Part shown: in pieces, positions 17,162 to 26,310 of the stretch | How the letters are laid out: every line of letters starts with the position of its first letter | Numbering within the stretch: position 1 is the stretch's first letter | The notes under the pieces: model-generated | What the model was told of the DNA's origin: nothing | Database searches by the model: none | What the model saw: only the letters and a program-made list of their open reading frames with translations | Made by a program: the position numbers and the translations under genes | Origin: CAZVPF01 sp964628195 | GTDB lineage: Bacteria > Planctomycetota > Phycisphaerae > Sedimentisphaerales > Anaerohalosphaeraceae | NCBI GenBank assembly: GCA_964628195.1 | Contig: CAZVPF010000005.1 | Location: 84,668 to 148,667 of the forward strand | Direction: 5' to 3' | DNA: 64,000 nt

Positions 17162-19423
17162 CTACTGTGCAAGAGGAAGTTTTATTGTAACCGTAGTTCC
17201 CTTATCCGGGATCGACTCGATTTGCATGGCGGCATTGTTTATATCGAGCAGGCGCATTGCCTTGCCCAGTCCCATTCCGCGTTTTCTACCGGCGGGCTTT
17301 AGCGAGTAAAACGGGGTCGGGGCCTTTTCCGCCGCTTCAGGTTCCATGCCGCAGCCGTAGTCCATGACCCGGACGGAGACAAAGCCCGGCTGCTGGGTTC
17401 CGGCCGGTGATATTATGATCGGACCAGTGCCCCCGGCATATGATTCCTGTGCGTTTTCGATTATGTTGGCAAGGGCCGAGGATATATGTCCAGGGTCGAC
17501 ATAAACTTCCGCAAGGCGGGAGACGCCTTCATAATCAACTTCAAGGTTATCAGTTTCTATATTTTCGGGCAAAGTCGATATGCAATGCTCAATGAGAGAT
17601 CGGCATGTCATAGGCACCGGTTCTGCCCGGCCGGGGCGGGCGAACTCCATAAGGTCGGTCACCATCGAAGTAAGCTGCTGCGACCTGTCAAATACCTGTT
17701 CGAGCAGGGCTCTTTTCTGTTCGTCGGTTTCGGTGTCGAGCAGCATCTGCACCCTGCCGCTGATGACTGAGAGGGGGTTGTTCATTTCGTGGGCCGCTCC
17801 TGAAGCGAGCTCTGCAAGCAGGTCGAGTGCCCCGGTTCGCACAAGGTTTATACGCTCTGTTTTGCTGTGGGCAAGCACGTTGTGGAGCTGTTCGCTGAGG
17901 TATGTTTCGCTTTGTATGACCTTTGCCGTTTCGAGCAATGTCTCAATGAGCTCAACGCTGCCGGAATATTCGTATTCTCCGGGCCGGGTGACTACGGGGT
18001 TTTCAAAGACTATTGCTGCGAGATTTTTACCATGCAGCTTAAGGGGCACCAGGCGGGCGTTTGAGATGTTGAAATCTAACATAATTTTCTCGAAGAGCCA
18101 GCCGAGATTTCCTGCTGCCTCAATGGAACGACCTTTCGGCAGATCGATGTCGGGCACCGGGGGGGTGTCGGTGTCATGTGTGATAATCTTCGTGCCGGCA
18201 TTGCCGCAGGCATCTACCCACGAAACCTCTACATGAGGCTCCGGTGGGTCTGCGAGGAAAACACAGACACTTCCATTGCGGGTATAGGCGTCCTGCCAGC
18301 ACTTGGCGACAGCGGATGTCAGCTCGAACCCCTGCCCGTAATCTTTTGCAGTTTGGGAGAGTTTATGCATAAATTCAGTTTGCTTTTGGGCTTGTTTAAT
18401 GCTTTGGGCATTATTATTCAAGCTGCGGACCTGTGTGGCAAGACCGGCAAGGGCGGAGCCGGCAATACGGGCGTAGCTGCCGATCTTCTGGGGGGCATCC
18501 AAGCCGAGATTCCGGCGGGCTTGATCACAGATATCACGAGTTTGCACAATGGTCTTATCAACCTGGTTTTGGGTAAGTGTCAGCAGTGAGATGAGCTTAT
18601 CGATATAAACGCAAGGCGAATAGTCGCCGCATGTTCCTATTTTGTCTTTTCGAACAAGCTCCCGTGCAAGTGCGACGATATTTATTAATAGTGAATTTTT
18701 TACAGCGGCGGTGATAATATTGACATCGCTGAAACTAAGCCATACAGCAGAGGATATCTCTTCGTCCAGTCCCCATTTGCGGCAAAGCAGCCTTGCAGCC
18801 GTGCCGTGGTCCATTCCGAGGTTTGCGGACTGCAAGCTTGCTATGTCCTGTTTACTGCTGCGCGCATCGTTGAGCATTTTCATGAAGCTGCGGGGCATTA
18901 GCTGGAAAAGAGCGATGTTGCCGCAGTTGCTCAAAAGGCCCGCGAGATAAGCGAGGTTTGTTTGTTCGGGCGGCAAGACCAAAGCGGCCAGTTTCGATGC
19001 GGCGATTGCGCAGGCTATCGAATGGGTGACCAGGGAACCGAGAGTTTGGTAATGATCTTTGGTTTGTTCGAGGTGGTCAGCTTCGGGGACTGTGAAGACA
19101 TCCACATTGCAAAGCAGCTGCCTCAGATGGTCCGAATCTATTTTTAAAAGGGCCTCGGGAATATTGGGATAGCCCATGTCGAATTTCATGCCTTTTTGAG
19201 ATGCGGTTCTCAGGACAGCAGCGCAGTAAGCGGGATCATATTCGATGAGGTGCTCAAGAGCGGAAATGTCGAAAGGGGTTTTGGCCAGGCGCCCTATGAC
19301 GGCGGAGGCTGACGAGGGCATGACTGCGAGGTTAGAGATTCCAAGCAGCTCGATCTCGACCTGTTTACGCACCCGTTCTATTTTCCCCTCCTTCCTTGTT
19401 TTTCGCAGTTCCGTTCCTATCAT
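17162..19423 (-). CDS. HDOD-domain histidine kinase
   Basis: A 753-residue cytosolic protein. Residues about 25-225 look like an HDOD domain (IEYDPAYCAAVLRTAS, LLSNCGNIALFQLMP). A middle region of about residues 340-500 resembles a GAF sensor. The kinase core follows: LASGAAHEMNNPLSVISGR with the phosphorylated His near residue 545, then the ATPase boxes NIIENAQES, DYGCGMEP and GRKRGMGLGKA. No membrane helix is present. Its start codon overlaps the stop of the response regulator upstream (ATGA), so the two are likely partners. Confidence 0.88.
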   Translation of the reverse strand: MIGTELRKTRKEGKIERVRKQVEIELLGISNLAVMPSSASAVIGRLAKTPFDISALEHLIEYDPAYCAAVLRTASQKGMKFDMGYPNIPEALLKIDSDHLRQLLCNVDVFTVPEADHLEQTKDHYQTLGSLVTHSIACAIAASKLAALVLPPEQTNLAYLAGLLSNCGNIALFQLMPRSFMKMLNDARSSKQDIASLQSANLGMDHGTAARLLCRKWGLDEEISSAVWLSFSDVNIITAAVKNSLLINIVALARELVRKDKIGTCGDYSPCVYIDKLISLLTLTQNQVDKTIVQTRDICDQARRNLGLDAPQKIGSYARIAGSALAGLATQVRSLNNNAQSIKQAQKQTEFMHKLSQTAKDYGQGFELTSAVAKCWQDAYTRNGSVCVFLADPPEPHVEVSWVDACGNAGTKIITHDTDTPPVPDIDLPKGRSIEAAGNLGWLFEKIMLDFNISNARLVPLKLHGKNLAAIVFENPVVTRPGEYEYSGSVELIETLLETAKVIQSETYLSEQLHNVLAHSKTERINLVRTGALDLLAELASGAAHEMNNPLSVISGRVQMLLDTETDEQKRALLEQVFDRSQQLTSMVTDLMEFARPGRAEPVPMTCRSLIEHCISTLPENIETDNLEVDYEGVSRLAEVYVDPGHISSALANIIENAQESYAGGTGPIIISPAGTQQPGFVSVRVMDYGCGMEPEAAEKAPTPFYSLKPAGRKRGMGLGKAMRLLDINNAAMQIESIPDKGTTVTIKLPLAQ

Positions 19424-19986
19424 TGAATTTGCAGTACGCCCGAGATTTTCTCAACAAGCTGTGAAATATTGAACGGTTTTTTGATGAATTCCTCGGCACC
19501 TGAGTCGAGAAGGTCGTCAATCTCGTCCTGATTCACAACTCCGCTGACGATAATAACCCTTGTGTTTTCGAACTCAGGGTTGCTCTTGATCGTCCTGCAA
19601 ACAACATTACCATTGACGTCGGGCAGCATGTAATCAAGCACGATCAGGTCGGGCCTGAACTGCTGGGTTACCATGCCCGCGTCATAACCGCTCGATGCCG
19701 TACGTATTTCGAACCTTCCGTCCCGCACAAGCACGTCGACCATCAGCTCAAGTATTTCCTGGTCATCATCCACGATAAGGACCTTTTTCTTGCCGCTGTC
19801 GATCGAGTCAAGCGGTATGTTATTTTCTTTCATAAATTTAATAAGGCTTTCTCTCGGGATTCTTCTGAATCTTGAGCCGGGAATCCTGAAACCCTGAAGC
19901 CTTCCTGCATCAAAACAGCGAATTATCGTTTGCTGACTTACACTGCAAATTTCCGCCGCTTCTCCTGTCGTGTAAAGATTTTTCAT
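19420..19986 (-). CDS. Response regulator with N-terminal excisionase/MerR-type HTH
   Basis: A 188-residue protein with reversed order compared with most response regulators: a MerR/excisionase-type helix-turn-helix first (YTTGEAAEICSVSQQTIIRC, FRIPGSRFRRIPRESL; residues 4-55), then a receiver domain (KVLIVDDDQEILELMV, phospho-Asp in LIVLDYMLPDV, Lys in IKKPF). The start is the ATG at 19986 (MKNLYTTGEAAEI); the frame reaches 20025 without a better site. It is transcribed before the HDOD kinase with a 4-base overlap, which marks them as a two-component pair. Confidence 0.9.
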   Translation of the reverse strand: MKNLYTTGEAAEICSVSQQTIIRCFDAGRLQGFRIPGSRFRRIPRESLIKFMKENNIPLDSIDSGKKKVLIVDDDQEILELMVDVLVRDGRFEIRTASSGYDAGMVTQQFRPDLIVLDYMLPDVNGNVVCRTIKSNPEFENTRVIIVSGVVNQDEIDDLLDSGAEEFIKKPFNISQLVEKISGVLQIQ

Positions 19987-20492
19987 TTTCGCGTCCTTGT
20001 CAATTAATAAAATCCATTTTATCACCTACTGCCTACTTTGCCTCTATGCCCCAATTTAACTATCGGACCAGCCTTTTGTCAAGCATGAAAAAATAGGAAA
20101 AATGTTAGTATTTTAATACTGATAACGAGGTTTCAGGTAAGTCCTTATGGTAAAAGAAATAATGGTCATGCCTGAAAGTTGCTAACAGCCAAAATATGAT
20201 AAAAAAATTATATATTGGTTGAAATTTCTGAAAAAAGCTCTTTTTTTAACATATTATTGTTCACATAATCAATTTTGTTCCTGTCCCGAGAAGGATTTTA
20301 AATCCCTTGTAATTGATAAATAAGGGCATTTTATAGTTGATATTTGGTTAGTATTGAATAAGAATTCTGATTGTTTGGTATAAATGCTTGTTTTCTAACT
20401 AAAGTCAAATATAAAGTAAACATAATCCTAACTGACTGTGACGATAATAATTAGAGGATAAGTCACTGATATTTTAAATATTTTTAAGACAT
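19987..20492 (+). other. A/T-rich divergent intergenic region
   Basis: 506 bases without a gene between the leftward response regulator and the rightward phosphoesterase. It is strongly A/T rich. An inverted repeat AGTATT-TT-AATACT sits at 20107-20120. The region must hold promoters for both sides, but I could not single out a convincing box pair. Confidence 0.45.
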
Positions 20493-21368
20493 TTGGGGTC
20501 TAAAATAGCCAGCGATAAGCCTATATTTGTTATTAGCGACCTGCATATTGGAGACGGATCGAAAAGAGACAATTTGCGGGTTGAGGGCAGGGAGGCGCAA
20601 CTGCACGCTTTTCTTGACTACGTGGAAAGATGCGAGGGAGAACTGGTGGTCGCAGGGGACCTGTTTGAGTTTTGGCGTTATCGCGTTGACAAGGTTCTGG
20701 AAAATCGCAAAGAGCTTCTCGACAGGCTCGACGCGATGGACAGCATTTATATTCTCGGCAACCACGATCTTCACCTTGCACCTTATATGGGTCTTGAGAA
20801 TCCTCCGCATAGATATTTAAGGAGAATGCGAACGAGTTTCATGCGAACTATCGGTTCGAAGCGGATTAAGTTCATGCACGGCCATGAGGTTGACCCTTTT
20901 ATCCCCGCCAGGCCGGGCAGCCTTAGCAGGGTATTCGGTACGTTCTGGGGCATGATCGAGTACAATAACGAGGCGTGTGCGATACATCGGGATTTCGTGT
21001 CGGATATGCTTTTTGAACTTGGCGAGAATTTCCTGAAATACGTCAATGTCTTTTCAAGGCGTATGAACAGGGCGGTTAAGGAATATTATTCGCTTTCAAA
21101 TGACAAATTTGCTTGGCTTAAGAGAAGCCTGCGGGTTCGCAAGATGCTAAGCAGGTATCACGATGACAAGAATAATGACCTCTACGATATCGCGGTGGTT
21201 GGGCATACCCATAAGGCTTGCAGGTTTCATAACTGGTACTTCAATTCCGGCTCGTGGACCGGCAGGACGAACAACTTTATGGTCATCGGGCCCGATGCAA
21301 AAATCGAGGTTTTTAACTGGACCCAAAACGGGCCCGAACAGAATCACTCTGAAATAGAACGCACATAA
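20493..21368 (+). CDS. LpxH-like metallophosphoesterase
   Basis: A 291-residue calcineurin-type phosphoesterase. The metal-binding motifs are ISDLHIGDG, GDLFEFW, ILGNHD, the MHGHEVD histidines and VGHTHKA. The arrangement and the GDLFEFW and GNHD blocks fit UDP-2,3-diacylglucosamine hydrolases (LpxH/LpxI role in lipid A synthesis), in line with the LptE-like gene elsewhere. The start is a TTG with a weak site, so its exact position is uncertain. Other phosphoesterase substrates remain possible. Confidence 0.8.
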   Translation: MGSKIASDKPIFVISDLHIGDGSKRDNLRVEGREAQLHAFLDYVERCEGELVVAGDLFEFWRYRVDKVLENRKELLDRLDAMDSIYILGNHDLHLAPYMGLENPPHRYLRRMRTSFMRTIGSKRIKFMHGHEVDPFIPARPGSLSRVFGTFWGMIEYNNEACAIHRDFVSDMLFELGENFLKYVNVFSRRMNRAVKEYYSLSNDKFAWLKRSLRVRKMLSRYHDDKNNDLYDIAVVGHTHKACRFHNWYFNSGSWTGRTNNFMVIGPDAKIEVFNWTQNGPEQNHSEIERT

Positions 21369-21594
21369 AAAACCGCTTTATTTTGAAATAATGCTTATTT
21401 GCCTTCCCTGTCGAACGTCGTAAATATTTTCTTTGCACTCAAATTCAATTATTTGAACTGCCTTAATTTCTGCTTTGGTTATTAATCGAGGCATTTAGAT
21501 TGCCGAATTAACTTTACAGGACCGTATTTTTACGCATATATAGCGGCGCATTCAGGGCTAAGCAGAGCCTTAATGCCTACATTGGAGGCAGACG

Positions 21595-22059
21595 TTGCCT
21601 GAGCTATTGAAAATTCTGGTTGTTGACGACGACGCGAGGACCAGGATGGCACTTGAGTACCATCTGAATCTTGACGGGTTTGACGTTGTCACTGCGGAGA
21701 ACGGCCAGGCGGGCATCCGCCACGCGATAGAAATACGTCCGAATATAATAATTCTTGACTATTTGATGCCGGGTATGAGCGGCATGAAGGTTCTCGTGAA
21801 TCTCAAGAACGACACACGCACTTCTCACATTCCAATTTTCATGTGTACCCATATGAGCTCCATCCAGGACCGGGAAAAAATGCTCACACTCGGTGCCGAC
21901 GACGTAATAAGCAAGCCTTTCGACGCAGAAGAAATATCCATGCGAATCCTGCGGAAATACGAGCTTTACAAAGAAAAGCACCCAGAGCTTTTCGCACCTG
22001 TGCAGGGTGAATTAGAATCGGGCTGTGAGGCTGAAGAAACCATCTGGCAGGGGGATTGA
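21595..22059 (+). CDS. CheY-like response regulator
   Basis: A 154-residue single receiver domain (ILVVDDDARTRMALEYHL, phospho-Asp in NIIILDYLMPGM, Thr/Ser switch near MCTHMSS, Lys in ISKPF), followed by a 30-residue acidic tail. It has a TTG start preceded by GGAGG. There is no output domain, so it must act by protein contact. The kinase partner is not obvious; orphan receivers are common around here. Confidence 0.9.
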   Translation: MPELLKILVVDDDARTRMALEYHLNLDGFDVVTAENGQAGIRHAIEIRPNIIILDYLMPGMSGMKVLVNLKNDTRTSHIPIFMCTHMSSIQDREKMLTLGADDVISKPFDAEEISMRILRKYELYKEKHPELFAPVQGELESGCEAEETIWQGD

Positions 22060-22060
22060 A

Positions 22061-22657
22061 TTAAAGCAATATCTGCTTTTCAAACACTTTGCCAGTGAGA
22101 TATTCGGTGAAGCGTACTTTTAGCGTAAGGCCCTTGTCACCTCGCTGCTTGAGGTTTTGGGGCAAGTCGAAGAGCAGCCTATAGTAGTTTGTCATAAAGG
22201 TTTGGGCCCATGAATCCTTGAGCTTGTCCGGGGTGATTTCCCACTGCTCAAGCAGGGCGTTTTGCGGGTCGGCCTGGAGGTCCCAGAGCTGCACATAAAC
22301 CCACCCTGCTGCCTTGACGGTGTCTCCCTTGTCATCGAATGGGCGCAGGTAAACGATAAGCTTTTCGTCAACCCCGTCCCTGTCCTTGTCGAAAAAACCT
22401 GTTCGCTTTGTAAGCTCAATCGATGCGACCTGCGATAAAAATTCGACACGTTTGTCTGCCTCAAGCTTCGACAGGGCCTTTACCTGCTGCTTTAGTTGTT
22501 GGTTCTCACTGCGAAGGGTCTCAAGTTCGAGCTTCAGCCCTGTCTTTTCTTCGTGCAGTTTCCTGTTGGCATCCATTGTGGTTCGGGGTTTTTCCCCGCA
22601 GCCTGAGATTAAACCAAAGAACAGTAATAATGATACAGCAGCCTTGAATTTGCCCAT
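22061..22657 (-). CDS. Coiled-coil lipoprotein of unknown function
   Basis: A 198-residue protein with lipobox LISGC near residue 20, then a coiled-coil segment (about residues 30-70, rich in Glu/Leu/Lys, ETLRSENQQLKQQVKAL). The C-terminal 120 residues form an unrecognised globular domain containing FFDKDRDGVDEKLIVYLRPFDD, with a Ca-binding-like DKDRDGVDE. It lies last in the tig-clpP run, about 40 bases after clpP. Confidence 0.65.
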   Translation of the reverse strand: MGKFKAAVSLLLFFGLISGCGEKPRTTMDANRKLHEEKTGLKLELETLRSENQQLKQQVKALSKLEADKRVEFLSQVASIELTKRTGFFDKDRDGVDEKLIVYLRPFDDKGDTVKAAGWVYVQLWDLQADPQNALLEQWEITPDKLKDSWAQTFMTNYYRLLFDLPQNLKQRGDKGLTLKVRFTEYLTGKVFEKQILL

Positions 22658-22698
22658 ATTTGATCCCGAATTAAACGCACAGCTGTACAGAAGATTTA

Positions 22699-23334
22699 TC
22701 AGTCTTCGTCGCCTGTTTTTTTGGACGATACTTCCGGAGCCTTTTGGAGAATCTTATCCGCGAGGCCGTAGTTTACCGCCTCTTCGGCTTCGAGCCAGAG
22801 GTTCCTGTCGCAGTCTTTCTCGACCTTGTCCTTATCCTGTCCGGTGTGGCTTGCGAGTATCTTGTACAGTCTTTCCCGCAGGCGGATTATCTCTTTGGCC
22901 TCGATATCAAGGTCGGTGGCGGGCCCCTGTAAAATTCCGGACAGCAAAGGTTGGTGCAACAGGACCCTGCCGTTCTCAAGGATAAAGCGTTTATCCTTAT
23001 CGCCGCCTGCGAACAGGACCGCGCCCATGCTCGCAGCCTGGCCGACACAATAGGTTGCGACATCGCATCGCAGAAACCTCATTGTATCATATATCGCAAG
23101 TCCCGCGGTTATGGCACCGCCGGGTGAGTTGATGTAAAAGTGAATATCCTGCTTTGCGTCCTCATTGCTGAGGAAAAGCATCTGGGCGATTATCAGGTTT
23201 GCCGAATCATCGTTCACGGGTCCGCCGAGAAAAACGATTCTGTCCTTGAGCAGCCTTGAGAATATGTCATAAGCCCGCTCTCCGCGTCCGCTCTTTTCTA
23301 TTACTATAGGTACAAGGGAGTTATACTCTGTCAT
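22699..23334 (-). CDS. clpP: ATP-dependent Clp protease proteolytic subunit, copy 2
   Basis: A 211-residue serine protease. The catalytic Ser is in GQAASMGAVLF, the His in RVLLHQPLL and the Asp in KDCDRNLWL. N-terminus TEYNSLVPIVIEKSGRGERA and SRLLKDRIVFLGG are canonical ClpP. The start at 23334 has GGGG upstream; an in-frame ATG four codons earlier lacks one. It follows another clpP by about 14 bases. Two ClpP paralogues often form mixed rings. Confidence 0.93.
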   Translation of the reverse strand: MTEYNSLVPIVIEKSGRGERAYDIFSRLLKDRIVFLGGPVNDDSANLIIAQMLFLSNEDAKQDIHFYINSPGGAITAGLAIYDTMRFLRCDVATYCVGQAASMGAVLFAGGDKDKRFILENGRVLLHQPLLSGILQGPATDLDIEAKEIIRLRERLYKILASHTGQDKDKVEKDCDRNLWLEAEEAVNYGLADKILQKAPEVSSKKTGDED

Positions 23335-23348
23335 TTTGGTCCCCATGA

Positions 23349-24023
23349 TTATTTGTTATCATCGTTTTTTTCGGATTTCTTTTCGTCGTCTTTCTTTTCG
23401 TCCTTGTCTGCGTGCTCGTCAAGGACCTCATCTATCAGACCGTATTCCTTTGCCTCTGCGGCAGTGAGGTACTTATCCCTTTCGGTTTCTTCCCTGATTC
23501 TTTCAATGTCCAGCCCGGTATGCTCGGCGAGGATATGGTTGATCATTTTCTTGGCCTTTAGTATTTCCTCGGCTTGTATCTTGATGTCCGCGGCCTGGCC
23601 GGTAACTCCGCCCCAGGGCTGGTGGAGCATGATCTTTGCGTGGGCGAGCGCGTGACGGTTGCCTTTTTTCCCGGCTGCCAGTATCACCGCCGCCCCGGAC
23701 TGCGCCCTGCCGATTACGAACGTCGAAACAGGTGAGCCGATAAAGCGGATGGTATCATAGATGGCCATTGTGTCGTCGACGCTTCCGCCCGGCGAGTTGA
23801 TGTAAAGGCTTATCTCCCGCCCGGGCTTGTTGTTGTCAAGATAGAGCAGCTTCATGATGACTTCCGTGGCCATTGCGTAGTTGATCTCTCCGACCAGGAA
23901 GACGATCCGATTTTCAAGCAGCAGGTCGCTTAGGGTCATTTCGCGCGTACGCTGATAACTGGACGCCTGCGAATACGAAGCCGCATTTAGAGCATGTTGT
24001 GTTTTAGGTGCGTAAATGTGCAT
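23349..24023 (-). CDS. clpP: ATP-dependent Clp protease proteolytic subunit, copy 1
   Basis: A 224-residue ClpP paralogue with the catalytic Ser in GRAQSGAAVIL, the His in IMLHQPWGG and the Asp in ERDKYLTAAEA. Its N-terminus is divergent (MHIYAPKTQHALNAAS) and its last 20 residues are a Lys/Asp/Glu tail absent from standard ClpP. The site AGGGGTG precedes the start. It lies between tig and the second clpP. Confidence 0.92.
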   Translation of the reverse strand: MHIYAPKTQHALNAASYSQASSYQRTREMTLSDLLLENRIVFLVGEINYAMATEVIMKLLYLDNNKPGREISLYINSPGGSVDDTMAIYDTIRFIGSPVSTFVIGRAQSGAAVILAAGKKGNRHALAHAKIMLHQPWGGVTGQAADIKIQAEEILKAKKMINHILAEHTGLDIERIREETERDKYLTAAEAKEYGLIDEVLDEHADKDEKKDDEKKSEKNDDNK

Positions 24024-24109
24024 TAATTCACCCCTGTCATTTCTCCAAATACCTGTTTATTTGTGTTTTAAGCATGTTTTCAGTATTTGGTATCGGTTAT
24101 TTTTAGTTT

Positions 24110-25633
24110 TTACTTTTCTTTTTTGTCCTTTGAAGTCTTCTTTTTGGTTCGTTTCTTTTCAGTTTCCTTGCGATCCCCGGATTTCGTTTCCTTCTCGGAC
24201 TTGTTTTCGCTTTTGTCTGTATCTTCTTTTTTTGGCTTTGAGGCGGTTTTCTTTTGTTCCTGTTTCTGTTCGGATTTTGCCTTTTCGGACTTTTTGGCCT
24301 TTGCTTTGCCTGTCTCTTTGATGCTGGCGTTTTCGAGCAGCTTTTCTATACACTTTTCCTCGCGAACCTGCTGACGGAACTGGGCAAGTGAGCCGTCTCT
24401 GGCAAGCTCTTCCCGCAGTTTTTCGGGTCTTCTGCCTCGCTGTGCGGCGGCCATGGCGATGTGGCCGTTGATTTCCTCTTCTGTCACATCTATGTCGAAC
24501 TTCTGAGCGATCTTATCCATAATAAAGAACAACTGGAGCTGCTCACGGGCCTGCTGTTCGCTGCCGGCTCGCAGAGATTCCATCTGCTCGTCAACCTGCT
24601 CCTTGGGAGTTCCGCGCATCAAGAGGTTGGAATACTGCCTCTGGAGAATGCTTACCGACTGCTGCGCAACGATGTTAGCTGGCAGATCCAGTTTGGTGTT
24701 ATCGAGGAGGTACTTATAGATTTGATCGGCCATACCGGATCTTGCCTCACGTTCTGCCTGGGCCTGTCTCATCTCATGGAGACGCTCGCGAAGTTCGTCT
24801 TCGTCTTCAACTCCAAACCTTTCGAAGAATTCGTCGTTGAGCTCAGCGGGTATAAGCTGCTTGACGTCTTTAATCTCAATGTCAACGTCAACTTTCTTGC
24901 CGCGATATTCTTCCCGCCAGAATGTAGTTGAAATTTCAACGGTGGTGCTGACTTTGTCGCCTGATGTTTTTCCTTTCAGGAGCTTGTCGAGATTTTCAAC
25001 CGGAACAGGGCCTGCAAAGCCATTGGCGCGAACGACTATTTCAGTGTTATCCTCTTTTTGGCCTTCGGTCTCATCCTCTGCTTTGACGGTAACATCGGCT
25101 ATTACCTGGTCCTCCTGTTCGATTTTGCCGTCTTTTGGCTGCCAAATTCCGGCCCTTTTGCGCATCTGTTCTATCTGCTCGGTTATCTGCTCGTCGGTTA
25201 TCTCGGTTTTGGGTTTTTCAATTTCGATTCCCTCAAGCTCGGGCAGTTCGAATTCGGGTCTCACCTCGATCTCGAATTCGTATTTCATCGGCCCTGACTC
25301 GGGCAGATCGATGTTTTCATAATCAATATCAGGGTCGGTCAGCGGATTGATATCCTCGTCTTTGAGTGCATCCTCGCTGGTTTCGGCAAGTAGGCGAAGT
25401 TTAACCTGTTTTTCGACATCTTCGCCGTAACGTTTCATTACCAGTCGCATCGGGGCCCTGCCTTTTCTAAAGCCGGGCAGCACTGCGTCTTTCTGCAGCT
25501 CACGATATTGCTCGTCAAGCTTTTCCTTGACGGCCTGTTCCGGTATCTCGATCGAAACCTTTTTCTTGCAAGGACCGCTGTCCTCAATGTTAATCTTTGG
25601 CTTGATTTGCGTATTCTTTTCGCTTTCTGTCAT
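24110..25633 (-). CDS. tig: Trigger factor
   Basis: A 507-residue ribosome-associated chaperone. The ribosome-docking signature GFRKGRAPMRLV is near residue 55, a divergent FKBP-like PPIase region follows at about residues 160-245, then the C-terminal helical arms. Beyond about residue 440 the protein ends in some 65 residues of Lys/Glu/Ser low complexity, longer than usual. AAGGAG lies before the ATG. The tig-clpP order is conserved in bacteria and links folding to proteolysis. Confidence 0.94.
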   Translation of the reverse strand: MTESEKNTQIKPKINIEDSGPCKKKVSIEIPEQAVKEKLDEQYRELQKDAVLPGFRKGRAPMRLVMKRYGEDVEKQVKLRLLAETSEDALKDEDINPLTDPDIDYENIDLPESGPMKYEFEIEVRPEFELPELEGIEIEKPKTEITDEQITEQIEQMRKRAGIWQPKDGKIEQEDQVIADVTVKAEDETEGQKEDNTEIVVRANGFAGPVPVENLDKLLKGKTSGDKVSTTVEISTTFWREEYRGKKVDVDIEIKDVKQLIPAELNDEFFERFGVEDEDELRERLHEMRQAQAEREARSGMADQIYKYLLDNTKLDLPANIVAQQSVSILQRQYSNLLMRGTPKEQVDEQMESLRAGSEQQAREQLQLFFIMDKIAQKFDIDVTEEEINGHIAMAAAQRGRRPEKLREELARDGSLAQFRQQVREEKCIEKLLENASIKETGKAKAKKSEKAKSEQKQEQKKTASKPKKEDTDKSENKSEKETKSGDRKETEKKRTKKKTSKDKKEK

Positions 25634-25709
25634 TGCCTGGACTCCTTATAAACCTTCTGATATTAATTGGCAATTGTATTGCTTCAATGTCCTGTTTTTT
25701 TAGACCAAC

Positions 25710-25741
25710 AAAAAAGGCCGATAGGACCCAATCCCACAGCC
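25710..25741 (-). terminator. Intrinsic terminator of the tRNA-Gly transcript
   Basis: On the minus strand a 26-base stem-loop (25741 to 25716, ten base pairs with one bulge and a five-base loop) is followed by six U residues (25715-25710). It lies between tRNA-Gly and tig, so it closes the tRNA transcript rather than a protein gene. Confidence 0.75.
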
Positions 25742-25923
25742 AACTTCTAAATTTTTCCGTCCCTTACAGGACGTCATTCACTTTCGCAACCTGCGCCTGA
25801 CTAATCTTAGCCGGTACCTTACGAAAGCTATTTCAAAACCACGTGAAAACACCTTTTATTTCTGGCCGCCTAACGGCCCCGGTAAGAGCCCTTAGAGCTT
25901 CAAAAGCTATTTCAAGCCCCGAA
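25742..25923 (-). ncRNA. Unexplained transcribed spacer between tRNA-Gly and its terminator
   Basis: About 180 bases lie between the tRNA 3' end and the terminator and must be transcribed with it. They contain a 13-nt direct repeat, TTGAAATAGCTTT on the minus strand, at 25915-25903 and 25836-25824, each followed by TAAGG and then ACCGG. A GGCCG/CGGCC hairpin lies between. No open frame with a start is present and I match no known RNA family. It may be a processed small RNA or an old gene relic. Confidence 0.35.
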
Positions 25924-25995
25924 AGCGGGTGATGAGATTCGAACCCACGACATTCACGTTGGCAACGTGACGCTCTACCACTGAGCTACACCCGC
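25924..25995 (-). tRNA. tRNA-Gly (anticodon GCC)
   Basis: On the minus strand the gene reads GCGGGTG at the 5' end, pairing with CACCCGC at the 3' end (seven-base acceptor stem). GTTCGAATC marks the T-loop and AGCTCAGTGGTAGAGC the D-arm. The anticodon stem-loop CACGTTGCCAACGTG gives anticodon GCC at 25963-25961. The discriminator base is U, as is normal for bacterial tRNA-Gly. CCA is not encoded. Confidence 0.97.
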
Positions 25996-26007
25996 ATAAT
26001 AACAAGT

Positions 26008-26036
26008 AATATACAGGCGATGTTATTCTTATGCAA
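26008..26036 (-). promoter_or_regulatory. Promoter of tRNA-Gly
   Basis: On the minus strand TTGCAT (26036-26031) and TATATT (26013-26008) are separated by 17 bases, with the tRNA starting 12 bases further on. The placement is right for a short-leader tRNA promoter. Confidence 0.65.
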
Positions 26037-26280
26037 GCCCCAATTTCAGCGAACTTTTCAATTTTTTTATTTTTTATAACATGTGCGTGTTTAATTCACA
26101 TATTTTCCTTAAAGCCTTTAAGCGGAATAATTAACATCAAGAGGATAGGATATACCGGAGTGGATAAAAAAAACAAACTTAACGCAGAGGGCCAATAACC
26201 CCATTTTTTTGCAATTATCGCAATTTATTTAATTTTTTGCCTGCTTATAGGTAAAAACCTACTCTTTACAACTTCTTAAC

Positions 26281-26309
26281 TTGACAAATTCCTGCTGGAT
26301 TAGTAAAAT
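26281..26309 (+). promoter_or_regulatory. Strong sigma-70 promoter of the GntR/LacI regulator
   Basis: TTGACA at 26281-26286 and TAAAAT at 26304-26309 are spaced by exactly 17 bases, close to the consensus. The candidate operator starts two bases after the -10 box and covers the expected start point, which points to autorepression. Confidence 0.75.
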
Positions 26310-26310
26310 G

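Noticed and set aside
20107..20120. AGTATT-TT-AATACT inverted repeat as an operator
   Set aside because: Too short and too A/T rich in an A/T-rich region to separate from chance; mentioned only as part of the gap.
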